A stretch of 49,215 bases of DNA, taken from Candidatus Mediterraneibacter norwichensis. Lineage in GTDB: Bacteria; Bacillota; Clostridia; Lachnospirales; Lachnospiraceae. Below, piece by piece: positions 1-8,038 of the stretch. How positions within the stretch are numbered: position 1 is the first letter of the stretch; each line of letters starts with the position of its first letter. A program made the position numbers and the translations under genes. The stretch lies in assembly GCA_019112765.1 (NCBI GenBank), contig DXIU01000089.1, positions 1 to 49,215 of the forward strand. Direction: 5' to 3'. The notes beneath the pieces were generated by a model, which was given only the letters and a program-made list of their open reading frames with translations, did no database searches and was not told the origin of the DNA.

Positions 1-174
1 TCCATTGTGAATCTTGTTTTTAGCCGGATTTCCGGTTTTTTAGTTTTACCAGGTTATGGAACGGAGCTGGATTCCCACTCCACTTTTTCCGGAATACGAT
101 TTTCATTCCATTGTATCCGGATGTTTTCGGACCTTTTCTCCAGCCCACGTCCCCGACAAATTCAAATTTTCCAC
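1..174. other. Upstream non-coding stretch with short hairpin and imperfect palindrome
   Basis: No convincing gene is seen; an in-frame extension of the following ligase runs through here but lacks a ribosome binding site and family similarity. CCGG at 24-27 pairs with CCGG at 32-35 and is flanked by T-runs on both strands, which could be a weak terminator of an upstream gene. TCCGGAATAC (88-97) and GTATCCGGA (113-121) form an imperfect palindrome upstream of the promoter at 175-203 and could be an operator. Both readings are weak. Confidence 0.3.
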
Positions 175-203
175 TTTAAATCGTCAAAGTATTATGGTAT
201 ACT
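175..203 (+). promoter_or_regulatory. Probable sigma-A promoter of the arylacetate/Ior cluster
   Basis: TTTAAA at 175-180 and TATACT at 198-203 are separated by 17 bp and lie about 40 bp before the first coding start at 244. The -35 is imperfect, the -10 is good. It would drive the six-gene cluster up to the terminator near 6300. Confidence 0.5.
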
Positions 204-243
204 GAAAAAAGGCGAATGTTTAGTCGAAGGAGGTAGTTTTAAC

Positions 244-1554
244 ATGATATGGGCAAAGGAGGAAACTCTGCCGAGAAGTGAGATCGAAGCGATCCAGCTG
301 TCCAAACTGAAGGATACGGTGCGTTATATTTACGACCGTGTAAAACCTTACCGTGAGAAGATGGATGCGGCAGGAGTCAGGCCGGAGGATATCCAGACGT
401 TAGAGGATCTGAAAAAGATGCCTTTTACATATAAGTCAGATTTCAGAGACAATTACCCGGACGGGCTTTTTGCGGTAGATAAAAAAGAAATCGTGCGCTA
501 CCATGCCAGCTCCGGAACAACCGGGAAACCGACGGTGGTAGGATATACGAAAAACGATCTGGACATGTGGCTGAATAATGTGGCAAGACTGGCCTGCATG
601 GGAGGAGCCACGGCAGATGACGTGGCTCAGATTTCATTCGGATATGGTACATTTACCGGAGCTCTTGGTCTTCACGGAGGGCTGGAGAAGATCGGGGCGT
701 CTGTGATTCCCATGTCGTCCGGAAATACGAACAAACAGATCATGTTTCTCCAGGACATGGGAGTGACTCTTCTGGTTGCTACTCCGTCCTATGCGCTGCA
801 TCTGGGCGAGGAGGTAAGAAAGAGAGGCATTGATCCTGAAAAGGATCTGAAACTTCATATCGGCCTGTTCGGCGGGGAAGGCATGACGGAACCCATGCGG
901 GATGAGATGCATAAAGTCTGGGGAGATCAGTTTGTCTGTACACAGAACTATGGCATGAGCGAGCTGTGCGGACCGGGCGTGGCCGGGGAATGTACAGAAC
1001 TCTGCGGAATGCATGTAAATGAAGACTGGTTCATCCCGGAGATCATCAATCCGGAAACCGAAGAGGTACTTCCCCCGGGAGAACTGGGAGAACTCGTGGT
1101 AACCTGTCTGGGAAAAGAAGCTTTGCCGCTGGTAAGATATCGTACCGGGGATCTGACAAGACTGATGTACGAACCCTGCAAATGCGGAAGAACGACCTGC
1201 AGAATGGAAAATCTCTCCGGACGTGCGGACGACATGCTTGTCATCCGCGGTGTAAATGTATTCCCGACACAGATCGAAGAGGTACTTCTTAAGATTGACG
1301 AGATCGGACCTCATTACGAGATTCTTGTGGAGAGAAAGAACCGTCTGGATGTGATGACAATTACAGTAGAGCTGATTGATGACAGACTGCTTGACAGCTA
1401 CGGCAAACTGAGCGAACTGGAAGGCAGAATCAAAGCTGCGCTGAAAGCACAGCTGGGACTGGCGACACAGCTGAAGCTGGTTGCGCCGAACTCTCTTCAG
1501 AGATTTGAAGGAAAGGCAAAGAGAGTGACAGATTTACGAAAGGATGGACTGTGA
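244..1554 (+). CDS. paaK: Phenylacetate/arylacetate-CoA ligase (first copy)
   Basis: This 436-residue protein belongs to the ANL adenylate-forming family and should activate phenylacetate or a related arylacetate to its CoA thioester with ATP. The AMP-binding loop SSGTTGKP is near residue 89, a YGMSE-type A5 motif lies mid-protein, YRTGD follows, and the C-terminal lid holds a Cys-containing segment (CKCGRTTC) typical of PaaK. Length matches the PaaK family. ATG 244 is chosen because GAAGGAGGT lies just upstream and homology begins there. The gene runs into iorA with almost no gap, so the CoA ester is probably made for, or recycled from, the Ior reaction. Substrate (phenyl-, indole- or hydroxyphenylacetate) cannot be told from sequence. 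Confidence 0.9.
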   Translation: MIWAKEETLPRSEIEAIQLSKLKDTVRYIYDRVKPYREKMDAAGVRPEDIQTLEDLKKMPFTYKSDFRDNYPDGLFAVDKKEIVRYHASSGTTGKPTVVGYTKNDLDMWLNNVARLACMGGATADDVAQISFGYGTFTGALGLHGGLEKIGASVIPMSSGNTNKQIMFLQDMGVTLLVATPSYALHLGEEVRKRGIDPEKDLKLHIGLFGGEGMTEPMRDEMHKVWGDQFVCTQNYGMSELCGPGVAGECTELCGMHVNEDWFIPEIINPETEEVLPPGELGELVVTCLGKEALPLVRYRTGDLTRLMYEPCKCGRTTCRMENLSGRADDMLVIRGVNVFPTQIEEVLLKIDEIGPHYEILVERKNRLDVMTITVELIDDRLLDSYGKLSELEGRIKAALKAQLGLATQLKLVAPNSLQRFEGKAKRVTDLRKDGL

Positions 1555-1555
1555 T

Positions 1556-3301
1556 ATGGCAGAGAAAGTTATTATGCTTGGCAATGAGGCGATTGCCAGA
1601 GGAGCATACGAGGCGGGAGTAAAAGTTTCCTCCGCGTATCCCGGCACACCCAGTACCGAGATCAGTGAGTACCTTGTCCAGTACAGGGACGATGTGTATG
1701 AAGAATGGGCTCCCAATGAGAAAGTAGCTACAGAGGTAGCAGTAGGCGCCAGCCTGGCGGGAGTCCGGGCTATGGCCTGTATGAAACATGTGGGTCTGAA
1801 CGTGGCGGCTGATCCCCTTTATTCTGTATCCTACATGGGCGTAAACGGGGGACTTGTTCTTGTGGTGGCAGATGATCCGGGACTTTACAGCTCCCAGAAT
1901 GAACAGGACACAAGAATGGTGGCAAGAGCGGCACAGATACCGGTTATTGAGCCGTCCGACAGCGCGGAGGCGAAGGACTTCTTTAAAATCGCCTTTGAAC
2001 TGAGCGAGCAGTTTGACCGCCCCTTCATTTTCCGTACAACGACCAGACTGGCTCATTCCCAGGGCCTGGTGGAACTGAAAGAACGTGTGGAACCGGAAGA
2101 TAAACCGTATGAGAAAAATATCCGGAAAAATGTTATGATGCCGGGCAATGCCAAATTCCGTCATATTGAGATTGAAAAACGGAACAACGAGCTTGCCGAA
2201 GCGGCAAATACCCTGTCCATCAACACTGTGGAAATGAATGATACAAAGATCGGCGTTATTACAAGCGGAATTCCTTATCAGTACGTAAAAGAAGCGCTTC
2301 CCGAGGCTTCTGTGCTGAAGCTGGGAATGGTGAATCCGCTGCCCAGAAAGCTGATTGAGGAGTTCGCGTCCAAAGTAGAGAAGCTGTATATTGTAGAAGA
2401 ACTGGATCCGGTTATCGAGGAACAGGTGAAGTCCTGGGGGATTCAGGCTGTGGGCAAGGAGATCTTAACTGTGCAGGGCGAATACAGCGCTAATATGCTC
2501 CGAGAGGCTATTTTAAAAGAAAAGCTGGATATTAAAGCCCCGGCTGAGGCTCCGGGAAGACCGCCGATTCTCTGCCCGGGATGTCCTCACCGCAGCGTCT
2601 TTTATGTGCTGAACAGGCTGAAAATGCATGCGGCAGGCGACATCGGCTGCTATACACTGGGAGCCGTTGCCCCCCTGAGCGTGATTGATACGACCATGTG
2701 TATGGGATCGAGTATTTCCACTCTTCACGGAATGGAAAAAGCAAAAGGCAAAGAATATATCAAAAACTGGGTGGCAGTGATCGGCGATTCCACCTTCCTG
2801 CATACCGGTGTCAACTCGCTGATGAATATGGTGTACAACAACGCCACAGGTACAGTGATCATCATGGATAATTCCACAACCGGAATGACCGGCCACCAGG
2901 ATCACGCCGCAACCGGAAAGACCCTGCAGGGAGATCCTACATATGCCATTAATATTCCTGATCTCTGCCGGGCAATGGGCGTGAAGAACGTACACGAAGT
3001 CAATGCCTTTGATCTGCCGCTTCTGGAGAAGACGATCAAAGAGGAAACGGTGAAAGACGAAGTGTCTGTAATTATTACAAAGACGCCGTGCGTCCTTCTG
3101 GATAAGAGAAAGAAACCTCTTTATATTGCCCATGAAGATAAATGTAAAAAATGCGGCATGTGCATGAAGCCGGGATGTCCGGCCATGACGAAAAATGCCG
3201 ATGGAACAATTCACATTGACGATACGATGTGCACCGGCTGCGGACTGTGCGAGTCACTGTGCAAATTCGGGGCAATCGAGCTTGTAAAGGAGGGGGAGTA
3301 A
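1556..3301 (+). CDS. iorA: Indolepyruvate:ferredoxin oxidoreductase, alpha subunit
   Basis: IorA is the large subunit of the TPP-dependent enzyme that interconverts aryl pyruvates plus CoA with arylacetyl-CoA, CO2 and reduced ferredoxin. The N-terminus has the family LGNEAIARGA start; a TPP-binding region with GDSTF and NSTTGMTGHQ lies around residues 415-450; two 4Fe-4S motifs (CKKCGMC and CTGCGLC with trailing Cys-Pro or Cys-Lys) are near residues 530-545 and 559-573. It is about 581 residues, close to the usual length. ATG 1556 is preferred over ATG 1544 because AAAGGA at 1539-1544 is correctly spaced for it. One base separates its stop from iorB, so the two subunits are translated together. 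The cytosolic heterodimer exchanges electrons with ferredoxin. Confidence 0.93.
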   Translation: MAEKVIMLGNEAIARGAYEAGVKVSSAYPGTPSTEISEYLVQYRDDVYEEWAPNEKVATEVAVGASLAGVRAMACMKHVGLNVAADPLYSVSYMGVNGGLVLVVADDPGLYSSQNEQDTRMVARAAQIPVIEPSDSAEAKDFFKIAFELSEQFDRPFIFRTTTRLAHSQGLVELKERVEPEDKPYEKNIRKNVMMPGNAKFRHIEIEKRNNELAEAANTLSINTVEMNDTKIGVITSGIPYQYVKEALPEASVLKLGMVNPLPRKLIEEFASKVEKLYIVEELDPVIEEQVKSWGIQAVGKEILTVQGEYSANMLREAILKEKLDIKAPAEAPGRPPILCPGCPHRSVFYVLNRLKMHAAGDIGCYTLGAVAPLSVIDTTMCMGSSISTLHGMEKAKGKEYIKNWVAVIGDSTFLHTGVNSLMNMVYNNATGTVIIMDNSTTGMTGHQDHAATGKTLQGDPTYAINIPDLCRAMGVKNVHEVNAFDLPLLEKTIKEETVKDEVSVIITKTPCVLLDKRKKPLYIAHEDKCKKCGMCMKPGCPAMTKNADGTIHIDDTMCTGCGLCESLCKFGAIELVKEGE

Positions 3302-3302
3302 G

Positions 3303-3872
3303 ATGGCAGTAAAAAATATTATGATTGTCGGCGTAGGCGGACAGGGAACCCTTCTGACCAGCAGAATCCTGGGAGGACTTACCATTGCGGGCGGATATGA
3401 CGTAAAGCTTTCCGAGGTTCACGGTATGGCTCAGAGAGGCGGAAGCGTTGTGACGTTTGTACGTTACGGCGACAAGGTTGCAGAGCCGATTGTGGAAGAG
3501 GGACAGGCGGATGTGATTATTGCCTTTGAGAGGCTGGAAGCTCTGCGGTACGCACATTTTCTTAAAAAAGACGGCGTGCTGATCGTAAATGACTGGCGGA
3601 TTGATCCTATGCCTGTAGTAATCGGAGCGGCAGAGTATCCGGAACATATCCTGGAGGATCTGGAAAAAGAATACAAAGTATACCGCGTAGATGCCACAGA
3701 GGAGTCAAAAAAACTGGGCAATCCGAAAGTATTCAATCTGATTGTGCTGGGTGTTGCGGCGCAGCATATGGATTTTACAAAAGAACAGTGGTATGAAGTG
3801 ATCGAAAAAACAGTACCTCCGAAAACGATAGAGATTAACAAAAAAGCGTTTGATGTAGGCTACACTCTTTAA
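3303..3872 (+). CDS. iorB: Indolepyruvate:ferredoxin oxidoreductase, beta subunit
   Basis: This 189-residue protein is the gamma-domain-like small subunit of Ior. It begins with the family motif IMIVGVGGQGTLLTSRIL and contains SEVHGMAQRGGSV, both hallmarks of 2-ketoacid:ferredoxin oxidoreductase small subunits. AAGGAGGGGG lies just before ATG 3303, inside the end of iorA, so translation is coupled. Together with IorA it forms the complete two-subunit enzyme, which normally needs only ferredoxin as electron partner. The ligases on both sides make an arylacetate to arylpyruvate or the reverse route likely. Confidence 0.92.
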   Translation: MAVKNIMIVGVGGQGTLLTSRILGGLTIAGGYDVKLSEVHGMAQRGGSVVTFVRYGDKVAEPIVEEGQADVIIAFERLEALRYAHFLKKDGVLIVNDWRIDPMPVVIGAAEYPEHILEDLEKEYKVYRVDATEESKKLGNPKVFNLIVLGVAAQHMDFTKEQWYEVIEKTVPPKTIEINKKAFDVGYTL

Positions 3873-3910
3873 GAGTGCCTGAATAGAGAGCAAGAAAGGC
3901 GGTGATATCA

Positions 3911-4330
3911 GTGATCAAACAGATATCGGTATTTGTCGAAAACCAGCCGGGAAGCATGATGCGGGTGACTTCTGTGCTGACAGAGTCCCACGTCAATATC
4001 CGTGCGATCTCAACGTTTGATACGCCCGAGTTTGGTATCCTTCGTCTGGTGGTCGACGATCCGGCAAAGGCAAAAGAAAGCCTGACGCAGAAAGGGTTTG
4101 TGACAAGAGTAAATGATGTGATCGGAGCGGAGCTCAAGGATGAAAAGGGCAATCTGAATCAGATGTTCAAGATCCTTGCCGACGGTGAGATTAACGTAAA
4201 TTATATTTATTCTTTTGTCATCCGCGAAGAGAAGGCGCCGGTTATCGTGTTCCACACAGACGATTTTCAGAAAGCAGAACAGGTTTTAAAAGAAGCGGAA
4301 GTAAAACTGGTGGAAGAGTCTGAACTGTAA
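3911..4330 (+). CDS. Double ACT-domain protein (first copy)
   Basis: The protein of about 139 residues consists of two ACT domains in tandem, roughly residues 1-68 and 70-139, with no catalytic domain. The first starts KQISVFVENQPGSM and has the expected ligand-loop pattern. GTG 3911 is chosen because a nearly perfect Shine-Dalgarno, AAAGGCGGTGAT at 3895-3906, precedes it by 4 bp; an upstream GTG at 3902 lies inside that element. ACT domains usually bind amino acids, so this is likely a sensor that regulates the neighbouring PaaK or Ior in response to an aromatic amino acid. That role is inferred from context only. A paralogue follows the second paaK. Confidence 0.8.
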   Translation: MIKQISVFVENQPGSMMRVTSVLTESHVNIRAISTFDTPEFGILRLVVDDPAKAKESLTQKGFVTRVNDVIGAELKDEKGNLNQMFKILADGEINVNYIYSFVIREEKAPVIVFHTDDFQKAEQVLKEAEVKLVEESEL

Positions 4331-4413
4331 AAGAGCCTGTGTCCGTGAGGGGCAGGAGACAGATCTGAAAACCATTTTGCAGGCTGCCGCAAAAACATTA
4401 AAGGAGAAACAAA

Positions 4414-5745
4414 ATGGCTGGAGTATCATTAGAAAACTGGGTTGAGCGGATCCGTGATCCGAAAATTGAGTGTATGAGCAGGGACGAGATGGCGGACCTG
4501 CAGAGTAGACGCCTTGTAGATGTAGTGCGCAGGGTGTATGACAATGTTGAATTTTACCGGAAGAAAATGCAGCAGAGAGGGGTGGAGCCCGGAGATATCA
4601 AATCTATCGAGGATATCGAAAAGCTTCCTTTCACGACAAAAGAAGATCTGAAGAATAATTATCCGTTCGGTCTTCTGGCAATTCCCATGAAAGATGTAGT
4701 CCGTGTACAGGGGACTTCCGGTACAACAGGAAAGCTGACGATTGCGCCTTATTCACAGAAAGACGTTGATGTATGGGGCGAATGCGTGGCCAGAGGTCTT
4801 ACCATGGCAGGTCTTACCTCTGAGGACATTATTCATGTATGCTATGGATACGGACTGTTTACAGGCGGTATGGGGCTGGATTTCGGAGCAAAGGCTCTGG
4901 GAGCGACCGCAATCCCGATGTCCGCGGGAAATACGAAACGGCAGATGATGTGTATGGAGGATCTGGGAGCGACTGCATTTGCGTGTACCCCTTCCTACGC
5001 TCTTTACCTGGCAGAATCTCTGGCAGAGGCAGGTGTGGTAGACCGCCTGAAGCTCAAGGCCGGAATCCACGGAGCAGAGCCCTGGACCGAGGAGATGCGC
5101 AAGAAGATCGAGAGTATTCTGCACATTAACTGTTTCGATATTTATGGACTGTGTGAAGTGACAGGACCCGGCGTTGCCCAGGACTGCATTCACAAAGAAG
5201 GACTTCATGTCCATGCCGACTATTTCTATCCGGAAGTGCTCAATCCGGCGACTCATGAAAAATGTGCGGACGGAGAGACAGGTGAACTGGTATTCACAAC
5301 ACTTGCAAAAGAGGCAATGCCTCTGATCCGATACCGTACAAAAGATCTGACAAGCATTAATCACGCCCCATGCAAATGCGGAAGAACCCTTCCCCGTATC
5401 TCCAAGTTTACGGGAAGAACCGATGATATGAAAGTCATCCGTGGAGTCAACGTATTCCCGACTCAGGTTGAGACCGCGCTTCTGAGCATGGGCGGAGCGG
5501 TAGCGCCGCACTATCTGATGATTGTAGACAGAGAAGACAATATGGATGTTCTGACTGTTATGGTAGAAGTAGATGAAGCTGTATTCTCAGACGAGATCCG
5601 TAAACTGGATGCCCTGAGAAATAAGATCGCCAGCGTATTAAAGACCGCACTGGGCGTATCTGTACGAGTGAAGCTGGTTGAGCCGAAATCAATCCAGAGA
5701 AGCGAGGGCAAGGCTGTCCGCGTGATCGACAACAGAAAACTGTAA
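4414..5745 (+). CDS. paaK: Phenylacetate/arylacetate-CoA ligase (second copy)
   Basis: A 443-residue paralogue of the first ligase, with the same ANL architecture: GTSGTTGKL near residue 100, YGLCE in the A5 position, YRTKD, a Cys-rich CKCGRTLP segment and the C-terminal lid ending in a KAVRVIDNR motif. AAAGGAGAAAC precedes ATG 4414. Two paralogues within one cluster, each followed by or close to an ACT-domain gene, suggest different arylacetate preferences or different allosteric control. The substitution YRTKD for YRTGD between the copies may bear on this. Which acid each copy uses is not readable from sequence. Confidence 0.9.
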   Translation: MAGVSLENWVERIRDPKIECMSRDEMADLQSRRLVDVVRRVYDNVEFYRKKMQQRGVEPGDIKSIEDIEKLPFTTKEDLKNNYPFGLLAIPMKDVVRVQGTSGTTGKLTIAPYSQKDVDVWGECVARGLTMAGLTSEDIIHVCYGYGLFTGGMGLDFGAKALGATAIPMSAGNTKRQMMCMEDLGATAFACTPSYALYLAESLAEAGVVDRLKLKAGIHGAEPWTEEMRKKIESILHINCFDIYGLCEVTGPGVAQDCIHKEGLHVHADYFYPEVLNPATHEKCADGETGELVFTTLAKEAMPLIRYRTKDLTSINHAPCKCGRTLPRISKFTGRTDDMKVIRGVNVFPTQVETALLSMGGAVAPHYLMIVDREDNMDVLTVMVEVDEAVFSDEIRKLDALRNKIASVLKTALGVSVRVKLVEPKSIQRSEGKAVRVIDNRKL

Positions 5746-5761
5746 AAAGGAGGGCGCAGGA

Positions 5762-6205
5762 ATGGGAATCACAATTCAGCAGTTATCGGTTTTTCTTGAA
5801 AACCGTCAGGGACGACTGGACGAGGTACTGTCCGTCCTTGCAGGGAATGATGTAAATATTGTGGCATTGAGCCTGGCAGATACAACAGAATACGGAATGC
5901 TCCGCATGATTGTGTCTGACCCGAACAAGGGAAAAGCTGTTCTCAGAGAACATGGAATTACAGCTATGCTGACAGACGTGGTAGCGCTCCGTGTTCCCCA
6001 CGAGACCGGATCTCTCAGCAAAGCCATGCACCAGATCATGGAAGGAGAGATCAATGTGGAATATATGTATGCCTTTGCAAACGGCGCGGATGCATCGGCG
6101 GTTCTCAAATGCGATGACCCGGTAAGAGTGGTTGACATTTTAAGGGGAAGCGGATTTGACGTATGGGAAGCTCCGGAGGCGTATGTGTCAAACATCAAAT
6201 TATAA
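5762..6205 (+). CDS. Double ACT-domain protein (second copy)
   Basis: This 147-residue protein is a tandem of two ACT domains and a paralogue of the product at 3911-4330; both contain a QLSVFLENRQGR or QISVFVENQPGS type start and an IMEGEINVEYMYAF or ILADGEINVNYIYSF type second domain. AAAAGGAGGGCG lies just before ATG 5762, 16 bp after the second paaK. It is the last gene before a strong terminator. Probable role: amino acid-responsive regulatory partner of the second ligase, inferred from pairing alone. Confidence 0.78.
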   Translation: MGITIQQLSVFLENRQGRLDEVLSVLAGNDVNIVALSLADTTEYGMLRMIVSDPNKGKAVLREHGITAMLTDVVALRVPHETGSLSKAMHQIMEGEINVEYMYAFANGADASAVLKCDDPVRVVDILRGSGFDVWEAPEAYVSNIKL

Positions 6206-6280
6206 GACTGAAAAACAGAATAAAGAGCCGCAGCGCGGATTTCTGCCGTCATGAGCAGAAAATTCTGCCTGCGGTATAAA

Positions 6281-6327
6281 AGAAGACAGGCCGGACAAAA
6301 AATGTCCGGCCTGTCTTCTTAATCGTT
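6281..6327 (+). terminator. Strong intrinsic terminator, probably bidirectional
   Basis: A perfect 16-bp stem (6281-6296 with 6304-6319) closes a 7-base loop. T-rich sequence follows on the plus strand and A-rich sequence precedes it, so it can end both the arylacetate/Ior operon and the convergent cold shock gene. Confidence 0.9.
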
Positions 6328-6398
6328 TTTTTCTGTATTGCTTTTAATTTAAATGTCTGTCTGATTTATATAATTAAAAGGTACATTAAAAATTCTGA

Positions 6399-6596
6399 TT
6401 AAAGTTTTACTACGTTTGTCGCCTGTGGTCCTTTTGCGCCTTCTGTCACGTCAAATTCGACAGCCTGGCCTTCTTCTAAGGATTTGAATCCATCCATTAC
6501 CAGTCCTGAGTAGTGAACGAAAATATCGTTGCCCTCGGAATCGGAGATGAATCCGTACCCCTTCTGGTTGTTAAACCATTTCACTGTACCTGTCAT
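6399..6596 (-). CDS. csp: Cold shock domain protein (CspA family)
   Basis: A 65-residue single OB-fold protein with both nucleic acid binding motifs, KGYGFI (RNP1) and DIFVHYS (RNP2), beginning [13 protein letters not shown]. It binds single-stranded RNA and DNA as an RNA chaperone. The start is set by a GGAGG element just upstream on the minus strand, giving the usual family length; the frame is open further upstream but without similarity. It stands alone with its own promoter and a leader of about 58 nt, and converges on the previous operon. A function in cold adaptation or general growth cannot be separated here. Confidence 0.95.
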   Translation of the reverse strand: MTGTVKWFNNQKGYGFISDSEGNDIFVHYSGLVMDGFKSLEEGQAVEFDVTEGAKGPQATNVVKL

Positions 6597-6660
6597 TGTG
6601 CATACCTCCATAAGAAAATAAAAAGTTACTGTCCAGATCTTTCCGACCTGATCCTGTGTC

Positions 6661-6689
6661 AGTGTAGCATGTTTAACAATAAAAGTCAA
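6661..6689 (-). promoter_or_regulatory. Sigma-A promoter of the cold shock gene
   Basis: Read on the minus strand, TTGACT (6684-6689) and TACACT (6661-6666) are exactly 17 bp apart. Transcription would begin near 6654 and give a leader of roughly 58 nt before the csp start. Confidence 0.75.
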
Positions 6690-6736
6690 TGAAAAACTTG
6701 CCGGTTTCGTAAAAATATACAAAAAGAATGTGAATG

Positions 6737-6765
6737 TTGTAATTGAGAAGCGGGTAAATTAAAAT
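6737..6765 (+). promoter_or_regulatory. Probable sigma-A promoter of cysK
   Basis: TTGTAA (6737-6742) and TAAAAT (6760-6765) are 17 bp apart, divergent from the cold shock promoter. The leader to the cysK start is about 58 nt and holds a short direct repeat, AGAAAGAGAC, but no recognised riboswitch or T-box. Confidence 0.5.
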
Positions 6766-6829
6766 AAAGGCGTATCTATCTGCCTTGCAGAAAGAGACAT
6801 CAGAAAGAGACGAAAGGAGAGGCACAGCA

Positions 6830-7762
6830 TTGAAGATTTATAAAAACATAACTGAATTGATTGGAAGAACCCCTCTGATGGAGGTAACCAATATTGAACA
6901 GGAAAAACAGCTTAAGGCCAGAATACTGATAAAGCTGGAATATTTCAATCCGGCAGGAAGCGTAAAGGACCGTGCTGCGCTCAGCATGATTCAGGAGGCG
7001 GAGAAACAGGGAAAGATCCGCCCGGGCGCGCTGATCATTGAGCCGACCAGCGGAAACACAGGGATCGGTCTGGCGGCGGTGGCCGCGTCAAGAGGATACC
7101 GGACGGTGTTTGTCATGCCGGAGACCATGAGTGTGGAGCGAAGAAAACTTCTGGCCGGTTATGGCGCCCGGATTGTACTGACAGAAGGCAGCAAAGGGAT
7201 GAGCGGAGCCATAGCCAGGGCGGAAGAGCTGGCAGCAGAAAATGACAATGCGATTGTTCTGGGACAGTTTGTTAATCCCGCAAATCCGGAAGCGCATTAT
7301 AGAACGACAGGTCCCGAGATCTGGGAAGATACAGAGGGAAAGATTGATCTGTTTGTTGCTGGTGTGGGAACCGGCGGAACCATCACCGGAACCGGAAGGT
7401 ATCTGAAAGAACAAAAACCGGATCTTAAAGTAATCGCCGTGGAACCGGCAGGCTCACCGGTTCTGTCAGGGGGAAAAGCAGGTTCTCATGGCCTGATGGG
7501 CATCGGGGCCGGTTTCGTGCCGGAGATTCTGGATACGGAAATCTATGACCGGATCTGCACAGTTGCGGAGGAAGAAGCCTATGAAGCTGCCAGGCTTCTT
7601 GCGCACAGGGAAGGCATACTTACCGGAATAACCTCCGGAGCCGCGCTGCATGCGGCGGTTCAGGAGGCGGAGCGTCCGGAAAATGAAGGAAAAACAATTG
7701 TTGCCCTTCTTCCGGATACCGGTGAACGGTATCTGTCCACTCCTCTGTTTCAGGAAAATTAG
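6830..7762 (+). CDS. cysK: Cysteine synthase (O-acetylserine sulfhydrylase)
   Basis: CysK makes L-cysteine from O-acetyl-L-serine and sulfide with PLP. The PLP lysine is Lys46 in NPAGSVKDR, the substrate loop PTSGNTGIG follows near residue 70, and the phosphate-binding glycine loop GVGTGGTITG lies near residue 180. It has about 310 residues, the usual length. The TTG at 6830 is chosen since AAAGGAGAGG at 6813-6822 is well spaced and the protein then begins like other CysK (LKIYKNITELIGRTPL); the upstream in-frame ATG has neither. Its partner serine acetyltransferase, cysE, lies about 20 kb away in this window under T-box control. Confidence 0.93.
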   Translation: MKIYKNITELIGRTPLMEVTNIEQEKQLKARILIKLEYFNPAGSVKDRAALSMIQEAEKQGKIRPGALIIEPTSGNTGIGLAAVAASRGYRTVFVMPETMSVERRKLLAGYGARIVLTEGSKGMSGAIARAEELAAENDNAIVLGQFVNPANPEAHYRTTGPEIWEDTEGKIDLFVAGVGTGGTITGTGRYLKEQKPDLKVIAVEPAGSPVLSGGKAGSHGLMGIGAGFVPEILDTEIYDRICTVAEEEAYEAARLLAHREGILTGITSGAALHAAVQEAERPENEGKTIVALLPDTGERYLSTPLFQEN

Positions 7763-7790
7763 TCTGTTGCAGACAAATCAGAAATATGAG

Positions 7791-7852
7791 AAAGCAGTCT
7801 TTTACATACAGACGCTGCGGCATGCAATGTCTGTATGAAAGGCTGCTTTTTT
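7791..7852 (+). terminator. Intrinsic terminator after cysK
   Basis: A long interrupted stem pairs 7791-7813 with 7829-7848 (AAAGCAG with CTGCTTT, ACATACAGAC with GTCTGTATG) and ends in a run of six T. It lies about 30 bp after the cysK stop. Confidence 0.85.
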
Positions 7853-7951
7853 ATTCCGCAGTAACGGCATATGAATTTTTCTATAGAATATGGCGGGATG
7901 CACAAAAACGGAATCCGTTTTTTTGTGTGGTCTGCCGAAAATGACTTTAAA

Positions 7952-8003
7952 TGAATGAAAATGGCTGAATATGATTGACTGTGAATGAAAATGAAAGTAT
8001 AAT
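7952..8003 (+). promoter_or_regulatory. Promoter of the fructose operon with direct-repeat operator
   Basis: TTGACT (7975-7980) and TATAAT (7998-8003) lie 17 bp apart, a near-consensus sigma-A promoter. The 12-bp sequence TGAATGAAAATG occurs twice, at 7952-7963 and 7982-7993, 30 bp apart; the second copy fills the promoter spacer. DeoR-family repressors commonly bind direct repeats, so this is the probable binding site of the regulator encoded next, which would repress its own operon until fructose-1-phosphate accumulates. The binding itself is inferred. Confidence 0.75.
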
Positions 8004-8038
8004 GAACTTATCAAAAGAAAAAGGAAGGAGTGAAGCAG

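Noticed and set aside
7-243. In-frame N-terminal extension of the first PaaK
   Set aside because: No ribosome binding site, no family similarity, and the promoter at 175-203 lies inside it; the GAAGGAGGT before ATG 244 decides the start.
634-1314. Long minus-strand open frames opposite paaK, iorA, glnS, fruK and others
   Set aside because: They are shadows of the plus-strand genes, with no ribosome binding sites and Cys/His/Ser-rich composition typical of antisense frames.
6766-6829. T-box or riboswitch before cysK
   Set aside because: The leader is too short and has no GGAACC-type T-box sequence or terminator.
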